A DNA stretch of 64,000 nt, taken from Algoriphagus iocasae. Its GTDB lineage: Bacteria; Bacteroidota; Bacteroidia; Cytophagales; Cyclobacteriaceae. Positions 28,683 through 37,299 of this stretch are shown one piece after another. The notes beneath the pieces are model-generated. The model was not told the origin of the DNA, searched no databases, and was given only the letters and a program-made list of their open reading frames with translations. The position numbers and the translations under genes were made by a program. Position 1 is the first letter of the stretch, and each line of letters starts with the position of its first letter. The DNA lies in the NCBI RefSeq assembly GCF_014206875.1, contig NZ_JACIJO010000001.1:1266680-1330679 (forward strand). Reading direction: 5' to 3'.

Positions 28683-29204
28683 TTAATCCTTCTCTAATTC
28701 GATTCTGATTTTCTCGACTTTTTCTTTCGATTCTTTGCTCAATTTATCAAAGTTTTTCTCGAGCCAATCTAGACTTTCTTGGGTGGCATCTTCTATATCT
28801 TCCACCGTATTTTTAGTCCCTTTTTCAACTTTTTCAGAAGTTTTATCCCACCACGCTTCTACATTTTTCAAGTGCATGTCGGCAGTTTCTTCAAATAACT
28901 CTTGATCATTTTTCGCATTTTCGACGATTGTTTCATAACGTTCTTCAATCATTTCGATTTCTTGATCGTCTGCATTTAGATCTTTGTAGACAGCCTCTGC
29001 TTTGTTGTCTAAACTGTCATATCTTTCGTCAATTGCAGTCCAATTATGAACTGGGACAATTTTTACGGCAGATTCAATGCTGTCTACATAACTTTGAAGG
29101 TTGGATGTTACTTCCATTTTATCCTGTTCATCATACTGTTTAGTCTCACAGGCAAAAACGGTGACTAAAGCTGCACCAATAAGTAAAGTTGATTTAGTTT
29201 TCAT
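28683..29204 (-). CDS. Coiled-coil lipoprotein of unknown function
   Basis: A 173-residue protein: type II signal peptide with lipobox VFAC (C19), then a highly charged, almost entirely helical domain rich in Glu, Asp and Lys (for example KVEKGTKNTVEDIEDATQES). The ATG at 29204 is chosen because it begins a proper lipoprotein signal peptide; the frame is open to 29252 but that would bury the signal. Small helical lipoproteins of this kind are frequent in Bacteroidota. No function is recognised. Confidence 0.8.
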   Translation of the reverse strand: MKTKSTLLIGAALVTVFACETKQYDEQDKMEVTSNLQSYVDSIESAVKIVPVHNWTAIDERYDSLDNKAEAVYKDLNADDQEIEMIEERYETIVENAKNDQELFEETADMHLKNVEAWWDKTSEKVEKGTKNTVEDIEDATQESLDWLEKNFDKLSKESKEKVEKIRIELEKD

Positions 29205-29227
29205 AATTAATTGTGGTTGGTTTTGAT

Positions 29228-29245
29228 ATGTATTATGCAATACAT
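29228..29245. repeat. Inverted repeat upstream of the lipoprotein gene
   Basis: ATGTATT-ATGC-AATACAT, a perfect 7-bp inverted repeat with a 4-nt centre, 23-41 nt upstream of the minus-strand ATG at 29204. It could be an operator or a 5'-UTR hairpin. Confidence 0.5.
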
Positions 29246-29349
29246 CTACCAAAAATGTTTTTGAAGGATCTATCTCCTAAAAACTCACTTAAAAAGCTGT
29301 TTTGGAGGGTTTTAGAGGGTTTTGAATTGATAATCAATGAATTGTATCA

Positions 29350-29388
29350 AAATGGGATAAGGAAAAATATCCCCATTTTATCCCATTT
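29350..29388. repeat. 11-bp inverted repeat with three GGGATA boxes
   Basis: AAATGGGATAA (29350-29360) is perfectly complementary to TTATCCCATTT (29378-29388); a further ATATCCCC lies in the 17-nt loop. Nearby, GAGGGTTTT occurs twice exactly 10 bp apart (29305 and 29315). It lies about 80 bp before the HMG-CoA lyase ATG, with no T-tail, so an operator is likelier than a terminator. Confidence 0.5.
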
Positions 29389-29468
29389 ATCACCATAGGT
29401 TGGCTGGTTTTTTATGAATATGCTTATCAAGTATAGAAGATTGATGCTATTCAAATAATTTCCTGAGA

Positions 29469-30353
29469 ATGGCAAAATTAACTTTAGTAAATTCAGCCAT
29501 GATTAAATTGATAGAGTGTCCAAGAGACGCCATGCAGGGGATTCCTCACTTTATTGATACTGCCATCAAAGCAGCATATATCAATCAGCTTTTGGAAATT
29601 GGATTTGATACGATTGATTTTGGAAGCTTTGTGAGTCCAAAGGCCATCCCTCAAATGAGAGATACAGAAGAGGTTTTGAGTTTATTGGATCTTCATCATT
29701 CTAAGTCAAAACTTTTGGCTATCGTCGCCAATTTGAGAGGGGCAAATGATGCAAGTCATTTTCCTGAGATTGATTATTTGGGATTTCCTCTTTCTGTTTC
29801 GGAAACTTTCCAGCAAAAAAATACCAATAAGTCTATTCAGGCCGCACTGGAGGAGTTAGAAGAAATTCAAAATGTATGTGAGGTGAAAGGGAAAACTTTG
29901 GTTACCTACCTCAGCATGGGTTTTGGAAATCCTTACGGAGATCCTTATTCACCGGACATGATTGCCGGATTTGTGGAAAAACTCGATCAACTTGGAGTGA
30001 AGATCATTTCATTATCAGACACAATAGGTGTAGCAAATCCTGATTTGATCACTGAGTTGTTTCAAATTCAGAAACAAGCTTACCCGCATATTGAGTTTGG
30101 GGCGCATTTACATAGTACGAAAGAAACAATTGGAGAAAAGGTTTTAGCAGGATTGAAGGGAGGATGTGAGAGATTTGATGGTGCGCTAAACGGATTTGGT
30201 GGTTGCCCAATGGCTAAAGATGAGTTGGTAGGTAACATGGCAACTGAAGTAATGATCCAAACACTGGAGTCTGCAGGACATGATTTACAATTAAATAAAG
30301 TGGAGTTAAAAGAAGCAATGAAGTTGACTCAATTTGTTTTTAATGAAGTGTAA
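29469..30353 (+). CDS. Hydroxymethylglutaryl-CoA lyase
   Basis: A 294-residue HMGL-like TIM-barrel enzyme splitting 3-hydroxy-3-methylglutaryl-CoA into acetoacetate and acetyl-CoA, the last step of leucine breakdown. The metal- and substrate-binding N-terminus is present (IECPRDAMQG), as are the FGAHLHSTKE histidines and the C-terminal NGFGGCPMAKDELVGN, which carries the catalytic cysteine of the HMG-CoA lyase signature. The PepSY gene begins directly at the next base after the stop codon. Other leucine-catabolism genes are not in the window. Confidence 0.92.
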   Translation: MAKLTLVNSAMIKLIECPRDAMQGIPHFIDTAIKAAYINQLLEIGFDTIDFGSFVSPKAIPQMRDTEEVLSLLDLHHSKSKLLAIVANLRGANDASHFPEIDYLGFPLSVSETFQQKNTNKSIQAALEELEEIQNVCEVKGKTLVTYLSMGFGNPYGDPYSPDMIAGFVEKLDQLGVKIISLSDTIGVANPDLITELFQIQKQAYPHIEFGAHLHSTKETIGEKVLAGLKGGCERFDGALNGFGGCPMAKDELVGNMATEVMIQTLESAGHDLQLNKVELKEAMKLTQFVFNEV

Positions 30354-30902
30354 ATGGCAGATCCAATTAAATCGAAAGTAAAAGCTTTAAGGTTATATCG
30401 GGTCTTTCACCGATGGCTTGGAATACCTTTAATTCTATTCTTTTTCTTAATAGGGATTACTTCCATTCTCTTGGCATGGAAGAAAAAGGCTGAATTATTA
30501 CCTCCCACGCTTAAAACTAAGGTGGAAAATGGTACTTGGATTTTGCCATCTGAAATGGTGAAAATAGGGGAGTCAGAAATGGCAAAATTGGGATTGGATC
30601 CAGAAGTAGACAGGATCGATATCCGACCAGATAAAGGTATTGCCAAAGTCACATTTAAAACCCATTTCACAGAAGTTCAGGTAGATGGATATTCAGGTAA
30701 TGTATTGTCGGTTTCCACTAGACATTCTGATTGGATTGAAAAAGTGCATGATGGAAGTATTGTAGATTACTATTGGACAGGAGAAGAAGGAGCTAAATTG
30801 ACTTATTCTACCTTGACTTCATTAGGGTTGATTTTGATGAGTATTAGTGGATTTTATCTGTGGTATTTTCCCAAAAAGATCAGAAAGCTCAAACAGCATT
30901 AA
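30354..30902 (+). CDS. PepSY-domain membrane protein
   Basis: A 182-residue protein with two membrane segments (about 24-44 and 151-172) bracketing a periplasmic PepSY-like domain (about 50-145, GYSGNVLSVSTRHSDW). The RVFHRWLGIPL and IEKVHDGSIVDYYWTG histidines resemble haem- or iron-reductase-associated PepSY_TM proteins. The ATG directly follows the HMG-CoA lyase stop. The 3' end overlaps the convergent dprA gene by 4 bp (shared TTAA). Function is unproven. Confidence 0.83.
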   Translation: MADPIKSKVKALRLYRVFHRWLGIPLILFFFLIGITSILLAWKKKAELLPPTLKTKVENGTWILPSEMVKIGESEMAKLGLDPEVDRIDIRPDKGIAKVTFKTHFTEVQVDGYSGNVLSVSTRHSDWIEKVHDGSIVDYYWTGEEGAKLTYSTLTSLGLILMSISGFYLWYFPKKIRKLKQH

Positions 30903-32029
30903 CTTAAAAGCTTATACTTCTTTCCCGGAAGGGATTTGACAATTCCTTCAAACTCCAGTGAAAGTAATTTTGCTGATAATTGCCCTAATGGAATATCGGT
31001 TAGTAAACTGATTTGATCAATTTCAGCTTCTTGCTTTTCCATCAAGAGTTTTAATATTTTCACCTCATCTGTAGGTCTTTCACTTAAATCCAAGGAAGGT
31101 TTAGTGATTTTTGATTCTCCCGGTTTACTCCAAAAAAGAGCCTCTGCAATGTCATTTGGGCCAGTATATATGCTGGCCTTCATTTTCTTAATAAGTTTAT
31201 TACAGCCCTCACTATATGCAGATTGAAGGTTTCCTGGTACTGCAAAAACTTCCTTGTCATACGAAAAAGCAATTTCTGCGGTAATCAATGCACCTCCTTT
31301 TTCTGCTGCTTCCACCACAATCAATGCATCTGAAAGACCTGCAATAATTCTATTTCTTGCTGGGAAATTCCCAGGTGTCATCTTGCTTTCCGGTGCATAT
31401 TCACTTACTATGGCACCTGTTTCCATCAAGTCCATTGCGGTCTTTTTATGCACAGAAGGGTAGATTTGTCCGATTGGAGAGCCCATAATTGCTAAAGTGG
31501 GGATATTTGCCTGGATGGCTGCTCTGTGTGCTTCTATGTCTATCCCATAAGCAAGTCCTGAAATGATGGTAGGTTGATAAATGGCTAAGTCCTCGATGAT
31601 TTTTTTGGTTGAAGCTTTGCCGTAGGCGGTTGCGCTTCTGGTTCCTACTATGCCTACTGTTCTGTCTACATTGAAATCCGCATTACCCTGTGTGAATAAA
31701 AGTGCAGGGCTGTCTTCCTGAGACTTCAGGCGTTGAGGGAAATTGGAATGAAGTGAAGTTAAAATCTGAAATCCCTTTTTTTGGGACTCATTTAGTAATT
31801 CATCTGCTTTCTTTAAAAGAGAACTTTCCTGATTTTTGAGTTCGAGGAGTTTTTCTCCAACTCTTGGAGTCTTTGCTGCTTTACCTTTTGGAAGTTCAAA
31901 AAATCTCTTTGCAGAGCCTGAATATGCGATGATTGATTTTATTATTCCTGGACCTATTTTAGGAGCAGACCAAAGTGCAATAAAATACCTAAGTTCCTCA
32001 GGAGTCGGATTTTGAGTTGAATTCGTCAC
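30899..32029 (-). CDS. dprA: DNA-processing protein DprA
   Basis: A 376-residue DprA/Smf protein, which loads RecA onto incoming single-stranded DNA during natural transformation. An N-terminal helical (SAM-like) domain spans about 1-75. The extended Rossmann fold covers about 80-300 (IVGTRSATAYG, SGLAYGIDIEAHRAA, PARNRIIAGLSD). The C-terminal winged-helix domain is at about 315-376. Its 5' end overlaps the MerR gene by 32 bp in another frame. Competence genes such as comEC are not in the window. Confidence 0.94.
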   Translation of the reverse strand: MTNSTQNPTPEELRYFIALWSAPKIGPGIIKSIIAYSGSAKRFFELPKGKAAKTPRVGEKLLELKNQESSLLKKADELLNESQKKGFQILTSLHSNFPQRLKSQEDSPALLFTQGNADFNVDRTVGIVGTRSATAYGKASTKKIIEDLAIYQPTIISGLAYGIDIEAHRAAIQANIPTLAIMGSPIGQIYPSVHKKTAMDLMETGAIVSEYAPESKMTPGNFPARNRIIAGLSDALIVVEAAEKGGALITAEIAFSYDKEVFAVPGNLQSAYSEGCNKLIKKMKASIYTGPNDIAEALFWSKPGESKITKPSLDLSERPTDEVKILKLLMEKQEAEIDQISLLTDIPLGQLSAKLLSLEFEGIVKSLPGKKYKLLS

Positions 32030-32351
32030 GGATATTAATTAAAAAATCTTTGATCTGTTGCAACTTCTGGACAGCAGCAACTTTATCAAATCCATGTTCC
32101 TTTCCAGATTTGATCACTTCCTGTGCTCCTTGAAGTGTGTACCCTTTTTCTTTGACGAGATGGTAAATGTATCTTATTTTTTCAATGTCATCTTTGACAT
32201 ATCTCCTGTTCCCTTTTTTGTCTTTTTTAGGATGGATGATATCAAATTCACCTTCCCAATATCTGATAAGAGATGGGGCAACATTGAAAAGTTTTGCAAC
32301 TTCACCAATTGAATAATACTTTTTCTCTATTTCTCGCTCTTTGTACGGCAC
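31998..32351 (-). CDS. MerR-family transcriptional regulator
   Basis: A 117-residue regulator with the MerR DNA-binding domain: YYSIGEVAKLFNVAPSLIRY (helix-turn-helix, residues 12-31), then WEGEFDIIHPKKDKKGNRRY (wing) and a short C-terminal helix, without an effector-binding domain. The start codon is GTG (32351). Such short MerR proteins are standard in Bacteroidota. It overlaps dprA by 32 bp, so expression of the two is probably coupled. Confidence 0.9.
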   Translation of the reverse strand: MPYKEREIEKKYYSIGEVAKLFNVAPSLIRYWEGEFDIIHPKKDKKGNRRYVKDDIEKIRYIYHLVKEKGYTLQGAQEVIKSGKEHGFDKVAAVQKLQQIKDFLINIRDEFNSKSDS

Positions 32352-32437
32352 CGTAAAAATTGATTTAACACTAAATTAATCAAAATGGCAAACAATGTTC
32401 ATGTATCGCTTGAACGTTTAGAAAAAAAACGTAAAAA

Positions 32438-33142
32438 TTAGCGATTTCGTACTTGGAGCATTTGTACTGCTGCTAATCCGGCAGTTTCTGTTCTTAATCG
32501 GCTTTTACCCAAAGAGACTGGTTTAAAGTCATGGGATAATGCTTTTTCAATTTCTTTTGGATCAAAGTCCCCTTCAGGCCCTATTAAAATCAGATAGTTT
32601 CCTTTTGGCTTTGCAGAGTCCATCAAATGGTGATCATGATTTTCATCTACATATGCGATGAATTTCTGATAATCATCAAATTCAGAATTGGTGATAAATT
32701 CCTTAAAATCAGTGGTTTCATTGATTTTTGGAGTGTGATATTTTAAGCTTTGTTTACAGGCCGAAATCATCTTTTTATGCAGTCTTTCGGTTTTTAGAAA
32801 ACTTCTTTCCGAATTCATGGTCGAAAGTAAGGTCAATTCATGAAAGCCAATTTCAGTAATCTTTTCAATCATCCATTCCATGCGATCTGGACTTTTAGTC
32901 GGAGCGATCGCAAGATGAATGTAGAAATCATCTGCAGGAACCTTTTCACTTGAAATCACCTGAAGAATAGATTTTTTTGGATTGGAATCTATCAATTTGC
33001 ACTCATAAAGACAGCCTTCTCCATCTGTCACGTGGATGATGTCACCTACACGCTTACGAAGTACCCGAGTTAGATGCTTGGATTCTTCCGGTTCCAGATG
33101 GATGGTAGGAGGGGAAATGTGTTGTTGAAAAAAGAGCTGCAT
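32438..33142 (-). CDS. rsmE: 16S rRNA (uracil-1498-N3)-methyltransferase
   Basis: A 234-residue SPOUT methyltransferase that modifies U1498 of 16S rRNA in the assembled 30S subunit. It has an N-terminal PUA-like domain (HLTRVLRKRVGD) and a C-terminal SPOUT knot with ILIGPEGDFDPKEIE and SLGKSRLRTETAGLAAVQML, the SAM-binding signatures of RsmE. It ends 86 bp before the MerR gene on the same strand. Confidence 0.95.
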   Translation of the reverse strand: MQLFFQQHISPPTIHLEPEESKHLTRVLRKRVGDIIHVTDGEGCLYECKLIDSNPKKSILQVISSEKVPADDFYIHLAIAPTKSPDRMEWMIEKITEIGFHELTLLSTMNSERSFLKTERLHKKMISACKQSLKYHTPKINETTDFKEFITNSEFDDYQKFIAYVDENHDHHLMDSAKPKGNYLILIGPEGDFDPKEIEKALSHDFKPVSLGKSRLRTETAGLAAVQMLQVRNR

Positions 33143-33273
33143 AAGTGGTTAAAATTAAAATTTATTCTTTTGGAAAGCACCTATTCTCTAAAAGTAAATC
33201 GGATATCATTATGGTTAAGCCTTATCCGTAAAATGGGTATTTGGATTCTTATGCCAAAATTATTTGATATATA

Positions 33274-33317
33274 ATTTACAAATGTGAAAGAAATATATTA
33301 GATTCATATTTGTAAAT
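33274..33317. promoter_or_regulatory. Candidate PadR operator (10-bp inverted repeat)
   Basis: ATTTACAAAT (33274-33283) and its exact complement ATTTGTAAAT (33308-33317), centres 34 bp apart. The left arm sits at the expected -33 position and the right arm covers a CATATTTG box (one mismatch from TAnnTTTG), just before the padR ATG at 33331. Autorepression by the PadR protein is the simplest reading. Confidence 0.6.
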
Positions 33318-33330
33318 ATAATATTCTGAG

Positions 33331-33669
33331 ATGAAAGGGTATCATTTAGGTGAATTAGAAGAACTGGTTTTATTGATAGTAGGGATTCTGAATCAGGAAG
33401 CTTATGGAGTTTCTGTAGCTGAGGAAATCAAAAGTCAAACCGGAAGAAAAGTCAATATCAGTGCGATTCATACGGTGCTAAACCGTTTGGAAGAAAAGGG
33501 CTTTCTTAAATCTCATATGGGTGGAGCTACAGAAGAAAGAGGAGGGAGAAGGAAACGTTTGTTTAGCCTTTCGGCAAGTGGTAGAGCAGCCATCAATGAA
33601 GTTAAATTGGTCCGAAACCGTCTTTATGATCAATTACCTCCATTAGCATTAGATTTTTCCAATGGATAA
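33331..33669 (+). CDS. PadR-family transcriptional regulator
   Basis: A 112-residue PadR repressor with a winged helix (LGELEELVLLIVGILNQEAY; AIHTVLNRLEEKGFL; GGRRKRLFSLSASG) and a short C-terminal dimerisation helix. Its last 8 bp overlap the start of the large permease gene, a pairing that is common for ADOP-type permeases. A perfect 10-bp inverted repeat spans its promoter. Confidence 0.93.
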   Translation: MKGYHLGELEELVLLIVGILNQEAYGVSVAEEIKSQTGRKVNISAIHTVLNRLEEKGFLKSHMGGATEERGGRRKRLFSLSASGRAAINEVKLVRNRLYDQLPPLALDFSNG

Positions 33670-36268
33670 GAAAAGACACTATTATCCGCCCAAACTAGCA
33701 GATCGGTTTCTGGAGTTTTACTGTGTTCCAGAAAGATTAGAGCAGATCCAGGGAGATGCCTACGAGATATTTTACCTGGATCTTGAAGAGAAAGGTTTGA
33801 CCTATGCCCGTCTCAGGTTCATCTTCCATGTGTTTAGTTTTTTCAAATGGAGCAATATCGGGTTCAGCAAATTCATGCATCAAAGGAATAATACTGGAGT
33901 TATGATTAGAAGTTATTTTAAAATCGGTTGGAGGAATATTCTCAAGCAAAAAGGCACCACTTTTATTTCAGTTTTTGGATTGTCCTGCGCAGTTGGCTGC
34001 TGTATCGTAGCCTATTTATTTATTGCAAATATCTGGTTTAAAGGACTGAATCAACCCAATAAAGATGAACTGTATCAATTGGTTTATACCGCGGAAGAAG
34101 CAGATGGTTTAGTCACTTATGGGACTGTCGCGCAACCAATATCCGAATTGATTCCGAATAATCTGAATCAGGTAAAAGATCATACCAGGATAATGATGGA
34201 GTTTCCATTATTGATCCAGAATAATGAAAGTTTTTATCAGCGAACGCTTTATGTCGATCCGTCCTATATGGATATGTTTAAGTATCGCATGGAATATGGA
34301 TATCCTGGTGCATTAAGAGAAGCTGATCAGGTGATTTTGACACATCAATTATCAGAAAAGCTTTTTGGTGACAAACATCCGATTGGTCAGGAACTCTCCC
34401 TTGTTGTAGATGGGGAAGAAAAACTCTTTAAGGTTGGAGGGGTTTTGGAGGATTTGAAAGACATGGACATGTTTAATTTTGACCTACTAGTGAATTTCGA
34501 ATCTCACCCTGGCGCTGCAAATGATGCTTCTTTAAAAGATGCTTGGAGTAAAGAATTGTGGACATTTATCCAAGTAGAAGAAGGTGCAGATATTTCACGT
34601 ATTGAATCTGATTTAGGTGAAATTACCAAGATCCAAAACCAAGTTGACCCCGAAAATCCTTATGTCAAAATGGGGCTGATAGCCTATCCAGATATAATCT
34701 ATAATGTTGGAAAAATCGAAAAAGGAGTTAGGGATTTTTTAGGTATTGGCCCTCAGATTCTTTTGGGTACGATTGGACTTTTTATTCTTTTGCTTGCGGT
34801 ATTTAATTATATCAACCTGTCGGTGTTGATGGCTTCAAAAAGACTCAAGGAGATTGGAGTAAGAAAGGTAATTGGAAGTAAGAGAAGTCAATTGATTTTT
34901 CAGTTTCTTAGCGAGAATCTCTTAGTGTGCTTTTTCGCAATATTTCTGGGATGCATGATGGCAGGATTTATTTTCCTTCCGGGATTCAATGATATTGCGT
35001 CTAAAAACCTTCAAATCGATTTATTTCGAGATAAAAATATCTGGATCTTTCTTGGGGCTTTGCTGTTAGCCGTCACCTTGATTACAGGGCTTTATCCAGC
35101 TTCGTATTTATCCTCATTTAAACCCATCAGTATCTTAAAAGGTAATCAAAAGATTGGAAGCAAAAGTGTGTTTACCAGTGTGTTACTTTCTTTTCAGTTT
35201 ACTCTGGCTATTATCAGCATGGTTGCTGCTATTGCCTTTGTGCAAACCAATTATATCAATGCAAACAGGGATTGGGGTTACAGTTCTGCTGATAAGATAA
35301 TAGTCAATGTACCTGACTCGAAGGATTATGTCCCGCTTAGAAACAAACTTTCAGCACTTTCATCTGTAGTGGAAGTGAGCGGAAGTCAAGATTATGTAGG
35401 GAATTGGATAACAGAAAAAGAAGTTGAATTTGGGGATGAGAAGTATAGTATTAACTTCTTGAATGCGGAGTCAAATTATCCTGAATTACTAGACTTGGAA
35501 TTGAAGCAAGGGAGAATGTTTAATTCCGACCTAATTACTGATACCCAGGAATCATTACTAGTGAATCAAACTTTTCTAGACCAATTTGGATTGGTGTTTC
35601 CACTCGATCAAACCGTTAAAATTGATAGTGCAAATTACCATGTCATTGGGGTGGTAGAGGATTTTCATACCGAATTTTTCAAAAATGCAATTGAACCAAT
35701 GGCCATCAGTGCTTCGCCTGATTCAGTTTTTAATTATTTAACCTTGAAAATGAACCCTGGATCAGCGGAAGGTTCCATGGATGCCGTGAAGAAAATTTGG
35801 CATGAAACTGTCCCTATGGGTTTGTTTGAAGGGAAGTTGCAGACGGAAGTTTTTGAGCGAGAAATCGCAGATGCGAATGGTGTTTCAAAGTTAATTTCGT
35901 TTTCGGCAACTCTGTCAGTAATCCTTGCATTGTTAGGGCTTTTCGGACTGGTTTCCTTGAATATGACTGCTCATATCAAAGATTATTGTGTCAGGAAGGT
36001 ATTCGGAGCAGATATTGGTGACCTTTCTAAAAAATTACTAAAACGATATTTGATCATTTGGGGGATAGCAGCATTGATAGGAGGTATTTTTTCCATCTAC
36101 TTTATTTCCTCTTTCTTGGATAGCTTTTTTGCATTCAATTCTGGAGTCGGAATCATTCCAATAGGTTTTGCTTTAGTGATTTTATTAATAGTAATCATAG
36201 GTACTGTTTCTTCCCAAATTTGGAAAGTGATTAAGGCAAATCCTGCTGTAATTCTGAAGTCTGAGTAG
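33662..36268 (+). CDS. ABC transporter permease, MacB/FtsX type (ADOP-like)
   Basis: An 868-residue membrane protein. A short cytoplasmic N-terminal permease-prefix region spans about 1-85. Two MacB-like periplasmic core domains (about 110-320 and 510-690) each precede FtsX-type transmembrane units (about 365-480 and 745-860). The fusion of two MacB/FtsX halves makes it an orphan-permease type. No ATPase gene is adjacent, so the energising subunit, if any, is elsewhere. Its substrate, possibly a peptide, lipoprotein or antimicrobial, is unknown. Expression is probably set by the upstream PadR protein. Confidence 0.9.
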   Translation: MDKKRHYYPPKLADRFLEFYCVPERLEQIQGDAYEIFYLDLEEKGLTYARLRFIFHVFSFFKWSNIGFSKFMHQRNNTGVMIRSYFKIGWRNILKQKGTTFISVFGLSCAVGCCIVAYLFIANIWFKGLNQPNKDELYQLVYTAEEADGLVTYGTVAQPISELIPNNLNQVKDHTRIMMEFPLLIQNNESFYQRTLYVDPSYMDMFKYRMEYGYPGALREADQVILTHQLSEKLFGDKHPIGQELSLVVDGEEKLFKVGGVLEDLKDMDMFNFDLLVNFESHPGAANDASLKDAWSKELWTFIQVEEGADISRIESDLGEITKIQNQVDPENPYVKMGLIAYPDIIYNVGKIEKGVRDFLGIGPQILLGTIGLFILLLAVFNYINLSVLMASKRLKEIGVRKVIGSKRSQLIFQFLSENLLVCFFAIFLGCMMAGFIFLPGFNDIASKNLQIDLFRDKNIWIFLGALLLAVTLITGLYPASYLSSFKPISILKGNQKIGSKSVFTSVLLSFQFTLAIISMVAAIAFVQTNYINANRDWGYSSADKIIVNVPDSKDYVPLRNKLSALSSVVEVSGSQDYVGNWITEKEVEFGDEKYSINFLNAESNYPELLDLELKQGRMFNSDLITDTQESLLVNQTFLDQFGLVFPLDQTVKIDSANYHVIGVVEDFHTEFFKNAIEPMAISASPDSVFNYLTLKMNPGSAEGSMDAVKKIWHETVPMGLFEGKLQTEVFEREIADANGVSKLISFSATLSVILALLGLFGLVSLNMTAHIKDYCVRKVFGADIGDLSKKLLKRYLIIWGIAALIGGIFSIYFISSFLDSFFAFNSGVGIIPIGFALVILLIVIIGTVSSQIWKVIKANPAVILKSE

Positions 36269-36359
36269 AATTTTTTTTGATAATAAAAAGGGAGAAATTG
36301 AAAAGTAATTTAAACCAGTTACTTGATGAAATTAAATTCTATGATTTTGGTAAAAAAAT

Positions 36360-37091
36360 ATGAGTAAAATTTATAAATATGTATCCATTAAAAGTGCAAT
36401 TGCAATTCTAAATTCTCATAAAATTAGATTCAGTACACCTAGTGAATTTAAAGATGAAGATATAAATGATGTTGGATTGAATCATATTACTTTTGATTTA
36501 TCAAGGATTAATTCTGCATATATAAGAGACTGGGCAGAAGTCTGTATGGAAAATCCTGAATGGATAAATGTATTTATTGATTCTAATGGCAAATGGAATA
36601 AAGCGAAAATCATTGAACTATATTACCAAAGGTATATTGAAAAAAGATATAAATTAAGAGTTACATGTTTTTCAAATTCATTTAATTCTAAAATGTGTTG
36701 GGAAAAATATGCTGATAAATGTAAAGGTTTGATTTTTGTTTTTGATAAAAATAAAATATTTCCAAATTATAACACTTTACATCTTGGGAAAGATAATGTG
36801 AGATATGTTAATAGTTATTCAAAATATAGTTTATTTGAATTGGATAAGGCAGAATTTTTGAATTATTGGATTTATAATAAATTAAAATCAACATATGGTG
36901 AGGAGCAGGAGTTTAGATTTTCATTTTATAATGAGAATATTTCATTAGCCTCTAAACCTTTTTCTGATATTATTTTTAACCTACCCTCATTAGTAGGTAT
37001 TAGATTTGGTGAATTTTGTCCTAAATATGATAAAGATAAAATATTGAAACTATTAAATGAATATAGATTAGAAGTTGAAATTATTGAATAG
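36360..37091 (+). CDS. DUF2971 family protein
   Basis: A 243-residue soluble protein matching the DUF2971 pattern: the N-terminal IYKYVSIKSAIAILNSHKIR, TPSEFKDEDIND, CFSNSFNSKMCWEKYADKCK, and the late EEQEFRFSFYN and IIFNLPSLVGIRFGEFC. The function of the family is unknown. The gene and its flanks (about 36.27-37.24 kb) are far more AT-rich than neighbouring genes and use Asn, Lys, Ile and Tyr heavily. Together with its single-gene setting between unrelated genes, this suggests horizontal acquisition. Confidence 0.85.
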   Translation: MSKIYKYVSIKSAIAILNSHKIRFSTPSEFKDEDINDVGLNHITFDLSRINSAYIRDWAEVCMENPEWINVFIDSNGKWNKAKIIELYYQRYIEKRYKLRVTCFSNSFNSKMCWEKYADKCKGLIFVFDKNKIFPNYNTLHLGKDNVRYVNSYSKYSLFELDKAEFLNYWIYNKLKSTYGEEQEFRFSFYNENISLASKPFSDIIFNLPSLVGIRFGEFCPKYDKDKILKLLNEYRLEVEIIE

Positions 37092-37240
37092 TTGTTTTTA
37101 ATCTTACAAACTTAAATTTATCCTTATTATGAGGTTAAGTGTAATCTATGTAACTATGATTTATTAATTAGATTCTTTTTTAAACTTTCTAATATTTAAT
37201 TTTTATATCTGCTTCATTAAAATTCAAATAGGCTATAAAC

Positions 37241-37275
37241 AAAAAAAAGCACACTCCAAATTAGAAGTGTGCTTT
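37241..37275 (-). terminator. Intrinsic terminator of the RNA helicase gene
   Basis: On the minus strand AAAGCACACT pairs with AGTGTGCTTT (10 bp), followed by a T8 run, 25 nt after the helicase stop codon. Confidence 0.92.
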
Positions 37276-37299
37276 AAACCAAATTAACCTTATAACCAA

